Positions 1 through 15,200 of a stretch of DNA of 64,000 nt are shown here, piece after piece; the stretch's first letter is position 1; every line of letters begins with the position of its first letter. The stretch is from Acanthornis magna. Lineage: Eukaryota; Chordata; Aves; Passeriformes; Acanthizidae. The DNA is taken from positions 8,839,501-8,903,500 of the forward strand of contig JAWUZG010000018.1 of the NCBI GenBank assembly GCA_036785705.1, written 5' to 3'. The position numbers and the translations under genes were made by a program. Below the pieces are notes generated by a model, which made no database searches, had not been told where the DNA came from, and was given only the letters and a program-made list of their open reading frames with translations.

Positions 1-168
1 ACAATAATACACACTCATACAAAGATCTACTTTTCATGCAACCAAGGGAGGCAAAAAAGGACCTGCAGCACACCAAGTTCTCAATGGTTTGTTATGTGAA
101 GTATAATAATACTGCTGCATCTTGAAAAAAAACCAACAGACATTTACAAGTTTCTTTTTCTTACTTAC
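1..168 (-). other. RAB28: RAB28 intron 5, 5' part
   Basis: This is sequence downstream of the exon 5 donor on the minus strand, AT-rich and without an acceptor followed by RAB28-like coding sequence. The intron continues outside the window. Confidence 0.85.
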
Positions 169-272
169 AGAATCTCCTGTCTTGGCTGACACAAAATGGC
201 TACTGAAATTCTTTTCCTGACAAAGTCGCTGGTGCTTGTCAGCTTTCACTGTGCGCATATGCTCCAGGTCAA
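169..272 (-). CDS. RAB28: RAB28 coding exon 5
   Basis: This 104-nt exon completes Ile132 and encodes residues 133-166, starting [20 protein letters not shown] and ending [12 protein letters not shown]. It finishes G4 (NKID) and contains G5 SAK. The acceptor is TTATTTGTAG and the donor GTAAGT; it ends in phase 0. The next exon should begin with residues like VFLCFQKVA, and no such coding stretch exists in the 168 bases left of the donor. Confidence 0.96.
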
Positions 273-3200
273 CTACAAATAAGTTGAAGAAATGAAAAAT
301 TATTACACTGGAGCCCATTCAGTTACCCATCTTAGAAATTATTCATTGGAAACACATCACATGCAATACATTCCTTTACAGGTGTATGCAAATGCAAATT
401 TCTTTCTCTGTATAATCATTTTCTAAAATTAAAACAATTAATTACATCAGACTAATTTTATTTGCAAAACTAAAATGAAACCACAATTAAAATTTTATGG
501 TCCAATGCAACAAATTTGTATCTCAAAGTACTAATTTATTTCTGGGTACGCTCAAATACTTTGTAATAACTTTACTGCTAGCTACATACAAAAACAAGAC
601 AGAACTAATATTCCATATTCTGTTTGCAAGCACGATGCATATTGCGGATTCCAGTGTAACCTGAAGACTTTTACAAAATAAATTCACCAAGCACATCTGA
701 ATCGACATACTTTCCCTAAGTAAAAATATAAATAAGTTATAAAGAATTTTAATGCAGAACATGGCAAAGCAAAAATATTCACTATAATAAAAAAAATTGA
801 CTGCATAAAAGCAGTGATGCTTAGTTACTTACATATGAGGCTTTCAATTCCACAAAGGCGTGGTTCAGAAAATTTGAAAAAGTAAAATGCACATTTCAAG
901 ACACACACACATATTTTTGTTTTTATCACTTTACAACCACTAGAAGCAAAGTAAAGCTTTCAAATGGTATTTTATGTTGAAAAGCACTGGTTGCTTCCAA
1001 AATCTCAGAGAACTCAAGTCTTGTGCAGGTTTTATTGTGTACATTCCAGTTTCTCCAATCTGATCCTAAGGTAATTGGAAACTGTATTGAACTGTTTCTC
1101 TTTTTTTTTATTGCATTACAGCTCCTATAAGGGTGTTGACTCAATGCAGCCAAATTATAAGGCAAATATATTCAGAAGGATTTAAGGACAACCAGGCTCT
1201 TTGAGTCAATACAGGAAAAAAAAACTTCAACTGATTTCCTGAGGAAGGGACCCAACTGACTTGTAAAAACTTGTAAATTTGCAAATCTAGTAAGCCTGTA
1301 TAATAGTGTCATTTGATTATCAGCTGAAAAAAAATGCTCTCCTACTACATAAAAGGCTTTATTTTTAAATTATATTGGAGGTCTTTAATTTGTAGGCTCT
1401 GGAGATTTTCTCTTGGAGATTTTTAGTCTAACAGGGGATTCCTACACCCCATTTATACTGCTTACCTTGGTTAATGTGGAGTTTTTGACACATATTACTG
1501 TTCCTTGCACATCAGTAAGGCCTTGTTTGTAAGAACAGGCCTAAAATCATCCAGTTACCACAGGCATTAATTTGTGAAGGACTAAAATACTAAGCTATTA
1601 ACACTAATGTTTCTGGTATAGCCTTTCCATAATACTAAATGCCCACTACATACTAAAGTTTCACAAAAAAAGGAAAGAAAAAATACATTTGCTAAAATAA
1701 AGCCTGAAGTCAATAACAATTTTGTTTAAAATTCATGCACTTAATTTTTTTTTTCTGAAAAATAACTACCAAGATAAAAGACAGACTCTTTTGGAATGCC
1801 TTTAAGAATACAATACAACATACTGCCTAAACATTTCATTATTAACTATTATTTTTATGTTTCGCATATTAGCTTTAAGTGCAGCTTGGAAAACACAACT
1901 GTGAGATTACTCTTTTGGGAAAAATAAATACATATTTTCTTTATTTTTATTTCATGAACTTTTAAAGGAACTTTAACCCCACCTCCAGATTTCACTCGTA
2001 TTTCTCTGACCATACCTGAATTCCAAAAAGCTACACACAATTACAATAAAAATAAATAAATGGATAAATAAACAGCAATTACACTATATTCCTCTAAAAT
2101 ACCATGACAGGCTTACATAAATCTACAAAGACAACCTCACTAGTTACAATCTCTCTCAAACTCTCTTTCCCAGGAAGGACACAATAGAGAGTGGACAAAG
2201 AAAACAATATCCTAAAAAGTTGATAAATTCCCAGGAAGAAAATGTCACTGACATATTGAAAATCATATCCTCAAATGTCTCTTATTTTCTATGAAGAAAA
2301 ATCAATAATAATATACGGTCAGTGGAGCATATACTTTACTATAGCAGAGAAATTAAAGTACACAAAGTCATAGAAACAAAAGAGACTGAAAGTGAAAAAT
2401 CAAGGTGTAATTATGTTTCTGAACTTTGTGTACTTCTCAGTCTACCTCCTCAATCACAATTACTTCACCTTCTGTCTCCCGAATTTTGGGCTGTCTGCCC
2501 TGTATGGTACAGTCACTGTCATGCCAGGGAACTACCAGGTGACTGTTCATGTGTGCATTCAGAGCCCACAGAAAATGCCACGTAATTCATATTACATTCG
2601 CTCTTGGTGAAAAAGGGCACAGTTCTAGTACAAGCAAAGAGTTTCAAGTGTTAATAAATATTTAACTACCCAAAACTGCAGCTTGCAGTCAATGAAGGGC
2701 AATGGTCCTAAGTCCAATTCCCTTGCATGGCCCACAGGCCAAGGGCATAATCACAAAGTTTCTGAAGACCAGCTAAAGACAGTCAATAGTTACCCTCCAA
2801 TCCTTTTTCTTTAACATCTGACATTGGTCAGCTCAAGGCAGAATTCTTAGCACACCGGGAAATAAGTCTTGTCCAGCTTTTATTTTGACATAACAGCAAA
2901 AAGACTTTTAGGAGAGCTTTGGAGGAGAAAAATTATTTTCTAAAAACGATGTTTATTAGGAATGCAGGGACTTTATAGAAAGAAAACCAACAGCTGGCCA
3001 ATGTGGACTCATATGATGAGCCAATTAACAGCAGGAATAGGCATCTTGGGATGAAGGATGATACGAGAATGCACTTAAACCATGAAAAGTTTAACTGCAA
3101 AGACAAATAAGTTTTGGATAGAAAGAAAGCAAGTAAGATACATAAATACAGTTTGATTTTATAAACCAGGAAAATGATCTTGCAGAATATTCCAAATGAC

Positions 3201-6200
3201 TAGATAACATAGCAATGGCCAAGAAAAAGGAATTATTGAAATTAAGATACAAAATGAGAACATTTTAACTGTGGTAATGGCTATGATAGGCCATATCTAA
3301 CAAAGGTCTCAAAGAAGGAATCTGCAAGATTTGGCCACATATCAAACACAAACATTTAGAGAAAGGCCCAAAGTGAAGTTTACGTGCCAGATGGTACAGT
3401 CATCCTCCCCATCTTTAAGGAATGAGAAAGAAGGTAACAGCAGGGTAAAATTAATAGCTTCATTTTTACCAAGTAGAATATAAACTGATGGCTAGAGATT
3501 CACAATGGCATGTATAAAGGAGACAAAAAGACACAACACACAAGTTTGAAAAGTAAAAAGAGATTTAACTACTTGCAGTGACCCTCCACAGCACACAAAT
3601 GTTACAAACCAGTACTTTTGGTCAAGGGCTTGAATATAAACTGTCCTATCTAAATTAAAGTATGTTTTCTGATCATAGCTCAAGAAAAATGTGCAGACTT
3701 TGGAGAATGCAGTAAGGGTATTTTCTTGACCTATCATTTCAAACATTCTAAACTTCTTAAAAATGGGATCAACAGGGAGAAAGGGCAGTTAAAAGAATAA
3801 ATTACCAAGCAATAGTTAAAATGTCAAAGGAGTACACTGATAATTCTTTGGCTAGAATGGAGCCACTTAACATATTTGCATTAAATGGAATACTTAAATA
3901 AACTACCTGAAAAGTTGTATCAGGAGAAGCAGAGGGACATCATGAGCAATGGGGGAAAGAGAGGGAGATATAGGTCATCGTATCATTCCCCTGACCAGCC
4001 TGATGAGGACATAGAAAGGGGGCTCATCAGCCTCCAAAGTACCTTCAAAGTCCTTTTCTAAGAAAAGGCATCCACAATATAGGCTGTTGCAGTTTTGCTC
4101 ATGTTTATGCATGAAATAAACACTAAAAGCCTTGAGCGACAACTGCAAAAAATACATGGCTGCCAGATACTCTCCAAAAATTATCTCCTTTGCATTGCTC
4201 ATCCTCTCAAGAGCCCATCTCGTTGATTCTCTAAAATAAGACTAAACATTCATCTTTAAGCTTGTCTACTATGAAGAATCATTTCAATTACGCCTAGCAG
4301 GATAAGCTGCTGCTCCATAACTAACAGGTCGATACACATCTGTATATACAGGTATCCCATAAAGATAGCAGCACAACAAAAGTAGATTAGAAACTTTGGG
4401 AATTCAGACACAACTCCCGGCAAGGCAAACAAATCCAAGCGAAAATCTCCCCTCAAAGATTGAGCCAGCATACACCAATGTCTGCTGTAGCAAAAGTAGG
4501 TAAGTCTTACTAAAATACTTGCTTCTCATGAATTCCAGAGAGTACAATTTTGATTTATAGGTGAGATTAAACAGAGATCTAGTGAGGTGAAAAGAGAAAA
4601 CGAATTTAGGAGAGAAGTATCGAACTCCCACAGAAATCCCAAGGATACTCCCTCTAAGGCATTCCTGAAGCTGTCCTGAAGACTTCTTGGAAGAAAACCA
4701 ATTCTATCCCAGCCAAAACCAGCACAGCTAAAAAAAAAAAAAAAATAATACCAAAAAACAGTTAAGAACAAAAGTGCAGAATTCTGGTACTGGAAAAGAT
4801 GCAAATGCCACCGTGGCCATCCCTGTGGAGAGCAAGTGACATTTCAAAGAAGAAAAGGACAAAATAATAATTTTAAGTTATGACCAGAGAGACTTGATTA
4901 GGTTACATCTTCAGGTGTTTTACAATAGGATTTTCACGAACTACCCTTCAAATTGCTATTATACATCAATTATTTGCAGTGAAAGTTTCGTGGTCAATGC
5001 TAAATCAAAATGGAAGAGGAAACCATACTTTAAAATACTGCAAGGCTAGATATCTATCTTATGATTAAAAAATTCTGAGCAAACACTTGAGACAGCACAA
5101 ATTGCTCTTCAAAGTCAAAACTCCCCATGAATTTACTTGAGAAATTAAATCACTGAAATTTTAGTTTATTGAGCTGTAGCAAGGGAATAGAAAAACTTTT
5201 AAAAGTACTAGATAAAACACAAATGGGTGCTTCACAATCTCCCCACACCCAGCCATTCAACAGAAATTCCATCTTGATTGAATAGTTCTGCTGCTTTTGA
5301 CTTGAGACTCTGAAACCACTAACGGTAAATAAGTTGTGGAAATTGTTTCTCTTCCACTATTTAGATATTTGCATCATTCCATAAGATAAAAAATGGTCTG
5401 CAATGAGCATGGCATCAACCTACAGAGCACCAACCACCATGCAGGGATGATCATTTCCATTCCACTACACCATATCAAGTGTAGCAGCTTAAACACTACT
5501 TGAACTCACCTGCTTCTCTGAAACCAGCTAGGACCAATATAATAAGCTCACCAGAGTCTGATGTGAGGAATAAAGTGTGATATCAAATCCCAGAACTGTA
5601 TTGTCTTAAAATTAAGACAATAATAAAATACATGTAACAATTAACCCAAGTAATACACCTGGTACAAACAAAAAGCCAGGAAGCATTTTAAAATATGTAT
5701 CATCAGTCAGAAGAATGATGAATGTTCTGGTTTTATAATCTTTCAAAAGCATAAAAGCAAATAACTGCACATACTCAAAAAAGACAACAGAACATCATTT
5801 GTGCAGAATGTAAAGGCTCCTATTCGTTTTATTTATCTCCTTTCCCACAGGACTGCCAGTCTTTTCTTTCATAACATCAATGGAGAACAGCTCCATGTAA
5901 AACTACAGGGGTTTTTTAAGTAGGAAAATGAATGAATCTTCCTTTCAGGTAATTCTGGAAGAAACACAAACAGGTGACTTGTACAGGTACTTCCAAGCAG
6001 TTGAGAAACTAGTGACAGTACTCGCTGAGGACAGTATGGACAACTGAGTATAATGCATGCGAAGCAAGACAGTGTTTAATAGTTTGTTGGCAATTCTCCT
6101 GGATCATGAGATTACACTTGCAAACTGTAAGCTGTTTTCAATGATTATACCAGTGATAACTAACCTATCTACTTTCTAAACCATATGTATGGAAAGAAAC

Positions 6201-9200
6201 ATGAAAGAGAACAGTTCAGAGTTTCAGTAAAGGGATGCCTCTCCACGCAAACCTGACCATCTTTCGCTTTCAGACCTTGAACTGTAAAAACTGCAAGGGA
6301 TTCTGTTGCAAATGGGCAGTTCTCTTTAAGATTAACTTTTTTTTTCATTGATAACAGTATTTTCCATTAAAACTGGTAGTAACACATGAATGAAGTTACA
6401 ACTCTCTAGTTTTTTAGTTATCTTACATATTATAGCTATTTCATATTTCAATATAATTAAGAGTAGTTTCAAAGTTATGAGTAAACATCTCTATTAATCT
6501 ATGGTACCACAGAAAAATATATTCTTTTATAGTATGCTGTGAAAAATGAAATATAAATCTTTCTGCAAAGTATTTGCAGCTGTGCACACAAGGTATACAA
6601 TTACCTAATGTTTAAATAATGAGCTATCACGATTAGCCCACACAGACATGACAAGTAAAATGCTTTAATAATTTATTAATTTGATTTACATGTGCTTAAA
6701 ATTATGTACACATTTTCTCTTCTAAAAATACTCCAGGGTCATAAAAAAAGGGGTCTGTATATGACAATGTCTTTTTCATCCTATTTTTTGGTTAAATTCT
6801 CTGACTGATTTCTTAACAAACCTAGCTTGAGCACCTGAAAACCTAACAGACAACAATAGTGTTATACAGCATTATCCTCATGAAGTACATGCTGCTCAAC
6901 AAGTACAGTCAGTTTAATTACAGAACATGAAGGTTCTGCTTCCTCCATGCATAAGCAAATGTGTATGGAAAAGAGAATTAAAAGAGGGATTTCTCCAAGA
7001 GGTGCCAAATATCCACTATTCTAAAAAATAAAACAGTAATCAAGGTGAACACTGAGAGCAACATTCTAGGCAACATGATTTACTTCCCAGTTTATCAGAC
7101 CCCTGTCCCTAGCATGTCAACAGAAAATATCTTAGCACGTCCCACTGCTCTGGCCAGAAGGAACCCCTTTCAAACTTCTTCTGCCATAAGCAATATTACC
7201 TGGTTTTAATCCTAATTCGACCATCAATCCAAAGAAAAAAGTGAAATTTTAAAAAAAGGACAATGAAAAAAAAGCCCTCCCTAGTTTTTTATTGCACAGC
7301 TTACCAGTAACCTACTGCTTCCCCACTAAAAGATGGAGCTATTTCATTACGTCTAAGATTTTAATGAGTATTTCAATATGTTACTTAGAACTTCAAGCAA
7401 CTGCACTTTCATTTACTATTTAGGCACAAAAGTTCTTTCTGTGTAAATAAAAAAAATCATCTAATATCTAATTATTATTATCCAACATAACCAGATTTAT
7501 ACTGAAATAACAATAAATTAATTTGCCAATAAATTCCACCAGGTCTGCAGCACTAGCAGACTTTGTGTATCAGCTAGCCTTTTGAAAATCTATTTTGATT
7601 TGGTACTTCCACACATTCTCGAATATTCAATCCCAAATGTCAGAGTGCAAACTGCAGCTTTTCGTAGTTAATTTTCTGTTAATACTTTCAATCTTTTTCT
7701 CACACTAAAATTGTGTAACTGCCAAGAAAAAAAAACACTTTCGTGGAAGCCCTGCAAACTATGCCCCTACTCTGATTTAAGGAAGCTCAAACGAAATATA
7801 AATATAGTTCCAGTACAAATTTTCTCAGTAATTTTTTTAGGTTATCAAGAAAACATCTAGAGTGTTGATCTGGTTATACTCATGTCAGACAAACTACATG
7901 TCACATTAACTACCTCCAGGAAGTTATTCCAAACACAAAATAAACTGTTTATGCCGCTTCTCAGATAGATAGCATGACAGATTGTTATTAATTGAAGACA
8001 GATGAAATACATTAATTTGATTGCAAGCATGTGTTTACTTTCTCACTGTCATGTACACTCTACTGCTGATGCTTTCCTATGAGGACATAGTAACAAATCA
8101 AATGTTGTATTAGAAGACTTGCTAAGGCAGAATAATAGCTGGTGCTGCACTTTAATACTTGAAAAACTATACTTAACATTTCCAGCTATAACAGGAAATT
8201 ACTGGTTTCAGAAAGCAAAAAAAAAATGATAGCTTAAAAACTCTAGTAATTTACACAAAAACACTGTAACACTTCCTCCTCTAAAAATTAGAACTATCAA
8301 CAAATATGCTTCTCAATTACAATAAAGAAAAATACAGGTTTCTAAATTATAAATCTATGATCTGAGTGCCTTCCAAAAGACAAATTCCTACAGATAGAAG
8401 ACATCAAAATGTATGCCTAATATGGGAAAGGAAAGGTGAACAATTCCTAGGTCTCTGGTTAAAAACAGAAAGACATCAGGCCTGTGAATGAGGTTTGCCT
8501 GGTTTTATGCACATCTCTCAAATAGGCCTCCATTTATTTGTACAAAGCTTATGTGAATTCTCTTTCTTGTCCAAAAAATTACATACAAAGACACAAAATC
8601 TGAGCTTCTTGGAATAAGACTATTTCACACATTAAAATCAAATTGATGAGGCTGACAGTTTGTTCTAACACAGGAAATAATAAAAAAGAATATGTTTACC
8701 ATCACATGTTCTCTGATTGGCATTTATGAAAGTAGTTGTAGTCACTATATTAACTTTTTTTTACATAAAAATATCCCATATTAAATGAGACTTTCAAATA
8801 CTGTTAAACAATAAACAACTACCGCACTTCTGCTAAAGTTCTAAAACACAGTGGTTCTTGTGCATCTTAGGTTAATGAGGTTAACACTCGTAAGATTTAA
8901 AACAGATCTCAGCAGAAAACAAGAAGAGCAGCCAGAAAGGAGTGCCTCCATCTCAGCACACCAAATGCAGCTAACTAAAGAGGACACAGTGTGACAGGAT
9001 TCTTGCCTAATAACAAGCATGTTTAATGTCTGGTAGATGGCAGGCCATTTTTAAGACGATGTTAACCTTTACAAATACAAACAGCAGGCATCTTTTCATA
9101 CAAAAGTAAAATTTCTTATGAAGGAAAAAACGATACACCCAAGTTTCTTTTCAAAACTAGGATGACAGATGACTGGCTTACATAGCTTGAAGAGACAGCT

Positions 9201-12200
9201 AAAGAGAAAATAAGAATCATTTTTTTTCCTAGACATTTCCCATTTTCATTTTTAATAAATTCTTGGCAGAAATTCTTGCAACCATTTCTCATTTGACTGA
9301 ACAAACTAAGACTACACTGACACTTGGAATCTGACCCTTTCTGTTAGGTACCTGTACCACTTATTCCTACCCCTAATGCTGACATTTTTGGAAACAAGTA
9401 TTCAGAAAAGATTATATTATTAAACTAATACAAATTTGAGTCACCTTGAATATTATTTTAGGACTAAAGCATTACTGGAACTACTTTTTTTTTTCTTTTT
9501 AAAAGGGTATCATAAGGCCACAGAAAGCAAGAGAGGTGGATGAAAGGCATTGTAGACTGTCTTCTCCCCACCCTGCACCTCAAGTGGCTAAGTACACTGA
9601 AGAGCTATCGAGGCAGCAGACAGTGAACTCAAAATGCATTAATCTAGGCATAAGGAGTTTAGATGTGGTACACAGACCTCTGTGCAGATGATTTTACCAC
9701 GCATCTCTGTTTACTGCAGTGTACAGACCTGAACAAACATGCCCTTAGGGTAAACTTAACAAATCAAGTGGGGCTGTGAATGAAAGAATATGAAACACTT
9801 TTGTGCATTCTGGTATGGAGAATGTACAGCCTGACTTCAGCAAATTAATGCTACTCTCTCAAAAGTATCATCTCACAAGCCTTTAATGTTCTCTAGCTTC
9901 ACACCTTTGGTTAATTACTCTTTACTTTCCACAGAGAAACATATCCTAAGATTACAAGCTCCTCCTGGAGAGAACAGAGTTTGTTCACTGTTGTTTTTTA
10001 TCCAGTCAGTCAGATCCTTATATGGCCCCAGTGCAAATTTATAAGCCCTTTGCAATTAGTAATAGATCATTTGCTGAGTAATTCGCTTCCCAGTAAATTA
10101 GGCAAATACCATTCTTGTTTTTACAAAGGGAAAATGAAACACATATGAAAAGATAAATTTAATGCCTTGCTAAGACCACAGGAACTTTCACTGAACCATC
10201 AATTTACTGCTTTGTGGACTAAATCATCTCTCATCTTCTTTTATACTGTGTTCAGGCCTCCTAATCTTCCTAATCTTTGAGCCAATGAGAAATTTAAGTT
10301 ACTAAATTAAACGTGTCAATTTAGACTCAAACATCTTTATGAGTAGCTATTTCCTAGAGATAAGGAGAAATGAGAAAAAGCCTAGGACAGGAGAGCACAC
10401 CCCAGCTGGATTTCTCTTGCTATATTAATTCAATTACAAAAATCACTGGGCAGGCACAGTTACCAACACAGGACAGAAGCACAGCTGAAAATGTTTACTG
10501 AATGATGGTGAGAAAGCAAAACAAAGCAAAGTAAGACGTGTTCACAGAAACCATAATTTCCAATGCCTAATACCATGTAGATTAATTCCAGTCCCCCCAG
10601 ACACACTAAAACACTAGCATTACACAAGGATATGTTTAATAAAATTATACATTATACAGCAATAGCATTAGTGTGAGCACCTCTGAGAAACAGAAATTCT
10701 CTTAATGAAGAACTATAACTCAAATACAGAAGAGCATGAAAATATGTAATAATTATTTTGTATCTCTGAAACTAGTTGCAGCATTTCTTCTCACATTCTT
10801 AAAATTTTCTGTAAGTAATAAATATGGTATTTCACTGTTTGGATCCAGCATCCCTCATAAACACAGTAAGTAAGCATACACACAGAAAAAATCAAGTTTC
10901 AAATGAGACATCATTTTCTAATTGCTAACATCTTAGCAATACCAACAAGAAAAGTTACACCATTTCAGATATAAATTTTCTCTCACCTGTGTGAGACTAC
11001 TCTAGAGTAACATATGAGAAACACACAAATATTTGATTCATAAGAGTATTTTTAACACTGCAATGACTGAAAGATTTTTTTTTTTTAATGTTCATATGCA
11101 TTCCTATGGATAAATTAATTTCTTTGTGCCTAACTTCAAAAAACACATTTCTCTTTAGATTAGACATTACTGGGTTTGACAGTAGTTTCCAAATTTCCCT
11201 ATAATGAACTTCAATAACTGCCGCAGCACTCTGACACAAGACTTGCTGACAGGAAAAAAAAAAAGAAAATCTTCTCTGATTCAACATGAAATTATTTTTA
11301 TCAGGTTTACTGAAAGCTTTTAAAAAATGCTTAAATTGATTTAGCTGAGCTACTGGTGACAAACTGCTGGACTCAATAGCTTTTCTCACAAATAAATTTC
11401 CTCCTTATATTATTAAAGGTACGTTTCAGGACAGAGGTTAAAAAAGTGTAAACACAAAAAGCTTATTTTCCCACTAATCCAATTAGAGATATCCTTTGTT
11501 TTGGTTGAATTTAACAATTCCATAAGGTCAACAAAGTGTAAAAAAAGACATTATAGTAACGCAATTTCTGAAATTCCAAGTTGAATGAATATTATTTTAA
11601 GTGTTCTTTAGTACATTAGTGAAGACACAAAGTTGCAATGTACTAAACATTCAGAAGATGGTGCTAGTCCAATATATCCACAACCCATGGGTGGATCAGC
11701 TTTTCTTCATCTCTTTCAAATATTTTCTCTAATTTTCATGTACCTACTACATCCTCACTGAATTTATCAATACCAGAACAAGGTATAGTCATCATCAGTT
11801 AAATACTAAAAGGATTACTAAATTATATCATTCTAAAATTCACGAAGATTTACTGGATTGACAGGCATAAAACATAAATCTCACTATAATTTCATAAACT
11901 CAAGGCCTTGGGATCTTTGTGAAAACTTATACAATGCTGATATCCTGCCTTCAGTCACTCACATCTGTCTCGTTCTGCAGTCAAAGCAAGACTTTCAGGT
12001 CACAGTTTCAAGACCTACTGATGGCAGCACCAAAGTTTGGAAAATCTCACCTGTCCCACTGCTGGCTCTTCATCCCCACCTTCATGCCACAACGTAACTG
12101 TTCTCACCTACTTAGGAGGCCATGCACCCCATGTGAGCTTACGAAGCTCGGTGAGCTGATCCATGTTAAAAATAGCAATTTCTTTTTGACTGCTGTGTTT

Positions 12201-15200
12201 AACCCAGATCAAGCCTCAGAGCCGATTTCCCACAGAGCAACGGTGGTAACTTCAAGCTGCAAACTGGCTTCACCACAAGGCCCACCGATTATGGAGCTGC
12301 AGCCTCCCTGAGCTTGCAAGGGCTGAATTCCTTGTCAGCATTGAAAAGGACTGGCAAGTTAGCAGCCAGTCTCACTACTGCATATGAAAATCTAATTTTT
12401 TCATATTATTAAAGAAAATCTACTTATTAAGATATTAGATGCAGTCTGTAGCTATAGACAGAAATCAAAACAAATTCCACCTACCCTCCCTGCCAAATTC
12501 CTACAAAATCTTGGAACCCATTTCCAGTTCTGCCTATAATTCAAACATTATACAGCCCCTTCCAGACTAGGTATAGTTGTGCAAGTAATTTCTACCAAAA
12601 AATAGTAAAGCTGCACATATTAAAACATCAAGCAAAAAGCCTATCCTTACCTAGCAGTTCCTAAAACAGTGTTTTCCAAATAATGCATAGGAACATATCA
12701 CGGAGTAATATATTTCATGAAGCCATGGAAATTAACTATTAATACCAAACTTTTTTCTATAAAAAGCATTTACCTAATAAGCAACAATTCCTCAGAGGAC
12801 CCTTGCCAGCATTCTTGATGGCTACTGCTGCATCCATCTATACAGACTCTTTCCACAGGTATGCTTCTGTTGACTACAGGCCAAGAGCCGTGTTTGGCTA
12901 TCCTCTCCAGTGTGATGCTTTTATCCAATACTCTGAATTACTTGCTCCTACCAGAGCCAACCCAGGTCAACTCCAGGGCCCTTCCATGCCTGATTCCTTT
13001 CTGCTTCCAGCAGATGTAATAAGGAGTTGGAGACACTTAGTGCTTCTCCTACATACCCCTCTGGGAACTCTCCCACAACAAAAATTACAAATGAACGTGA
13101 AATCACTCACTGGGGTATAAAAGCAAGCCTTAAATGTTCAAAGATCAGGCCAAGTCAGTATTACTGTTATTACAATAAACCTCCAGCATTAAGCAATTTC
13201 AAACATCAGTTCTTCTTCCAAAATTTTTCAATGTAGAGACAGGATTGGCACATATCTGAGTGAAATTACTCAGTTACTAGGCAATTTATTACTGCTTAAC
13301 TGTTCCATGTGTATCAAATCCTGTTTAACAGCAGCCCAGATTTTCTTCCATTTGGAAGCTTTTGTAACTAATTATTACCAAGCCAAATTTATTTCAACTG
13401 GCAGTTAAAAAATTAATAGTACAACTCAACTTTATATTAAGTAACTTTTTATAAGAAAAAAGGTAAGGCTGTTTAATAAATAAATACAACTAACTTCAAT
13501 TAACTACAAAAGGAGAAATTAAATCCAAGTGCATTCAGATCAATTATAGTAAATTTATCAGCTAATTTAACTGAGCCATAGCATTTCAAATACTACAAAG
13601 AACTGAATTCAAACTATTTTTACTTAACAATATGATGATTTCAGAGCAGACAGTAGAAGTGGAACTGTACGAACCTCTTACACATTTGTCAACTCACATA
13701 TTTCATTATCACAATCTAGTCATCCAGGCAAAAAAACCCACTTGAATTTTAATCAATACATCAGTTGGTTCATTATTGTCTTGAGGAACTGTTCTTGCCT
13801 CCAAGTAAGAGTGACCATGTAGCTCATTTCTCCCTGACAAGAATTTCTATCATGATGTGAACATGTGGTCCAGAACTTCATTAGCTTAACGGAAAGCTAC
13901 TATTGACTCAGATATTGAGGAAATGCTACAAAAGCTTTTCCCCAAACAAATTAAAAACATGAAATAGTGGACACACTAAGATAGATTATACTAATATTGC
14001 AACTTTACAGTATTAACCAGTCTCAGATAAGCAAAAAGAATCAAGTCATCAGGCTAGCTATAAGGGACTGAACAAAAATCATTAACAACTTTGTCCAAGA
14101 CTTTAAAAGCTATATAATGTAGAAAGGAACCAAGGGAATAAGAAAAGTACTTTATACCCAATTTGTTACAAATCAGGGTCCATACTCTTCTCAGAGCTAA
14201 CCCAGCCATCTGCCTATGCAGAGAAATCCAATTCCCTCTTTTTGTCTCTCTCACACACAAACAGAAAAAAAAAAATAAATTAACCAAACCAACCTCACAC
14301 CAAAAAGACTTTCAACAAGAAAGTAGATGGTTCAGCAGAAGAGGCATGAGGCTTGAAATCAGTCAGAAAAATGATAGTTTCCTTTGCAGCTTAAGCTACC
14401 ATAATTGCAAATCAAATGGATGGATGGTCCTGGCTTTTCTGGGATACTGGTTGAGCACTTCCAAATCTCCTCATGTGATAGTACCACTGCAGAAGAAAAA
14501 GAATCCACACGTTCATTCAAACAAGAACACCCTCTTGTTCTGTTCATTTGAGGCTGGATCAGTGAACAGAACTCACTCTGTGCAGTGCTACCATGACTGC
14601 AAATGACAAAAGTGAAACTGGGTGAAGTCAATCACGAAAACACCTCAGACCGGGCTGTGTTGTGGGAAATACATAACTGAGAAGAGCTAAATTTGAACAC
14701 ATGTATGCACTCTCATAAGGTTTTGTCAGGATTCATTTTGATTTGAAAATATTAAGCAAGTAAGTTAAGGTTCAGCTGGAATTTCTTTTTGTAAACTTTT
14801 TAACATTTTTTTCTAAATCTTCCTAAAACCAAAGGCTATTTTAAGAGTTTCTGGTTCATTCTGTTTTTGTTGAAGTTAGAGAAATCAGCTACATCTGACT
14901 TAAAGCAGAACTTAGTTGCTGAAAGCATATTTTCCCAGATTGTTTTGTCAGTTATGACCTCACACAGTTAAACAAACCCACTCTACTTTTTATAGTTTGG
15001 AGTCCTCAAGTATCAGCAGCACTTCCTTTGCAAGGTTTGAAAAAGAAAGGGAGAATAATCATCAAGAAGTGAACAAGTCCTTTGTAAATAACCCCAAGAT
15101 ATTATCTACTGAAGTTTTAGCACAGGCCTGCTGATGACCTAATTTCTTTGTGATTTAGCACACTCCTCTTCTTCTAATATACATTAAGAGTTTCTGCAGG

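Noticed and set aside
10997..11389. 130-codon minus-strand frame in intron 4
   Set aside because: The same strand as RAB28 prompted a check for an extra exon. The translation has Phe/Lys-rich low-complexity runs and no RAB28 or other similarity.
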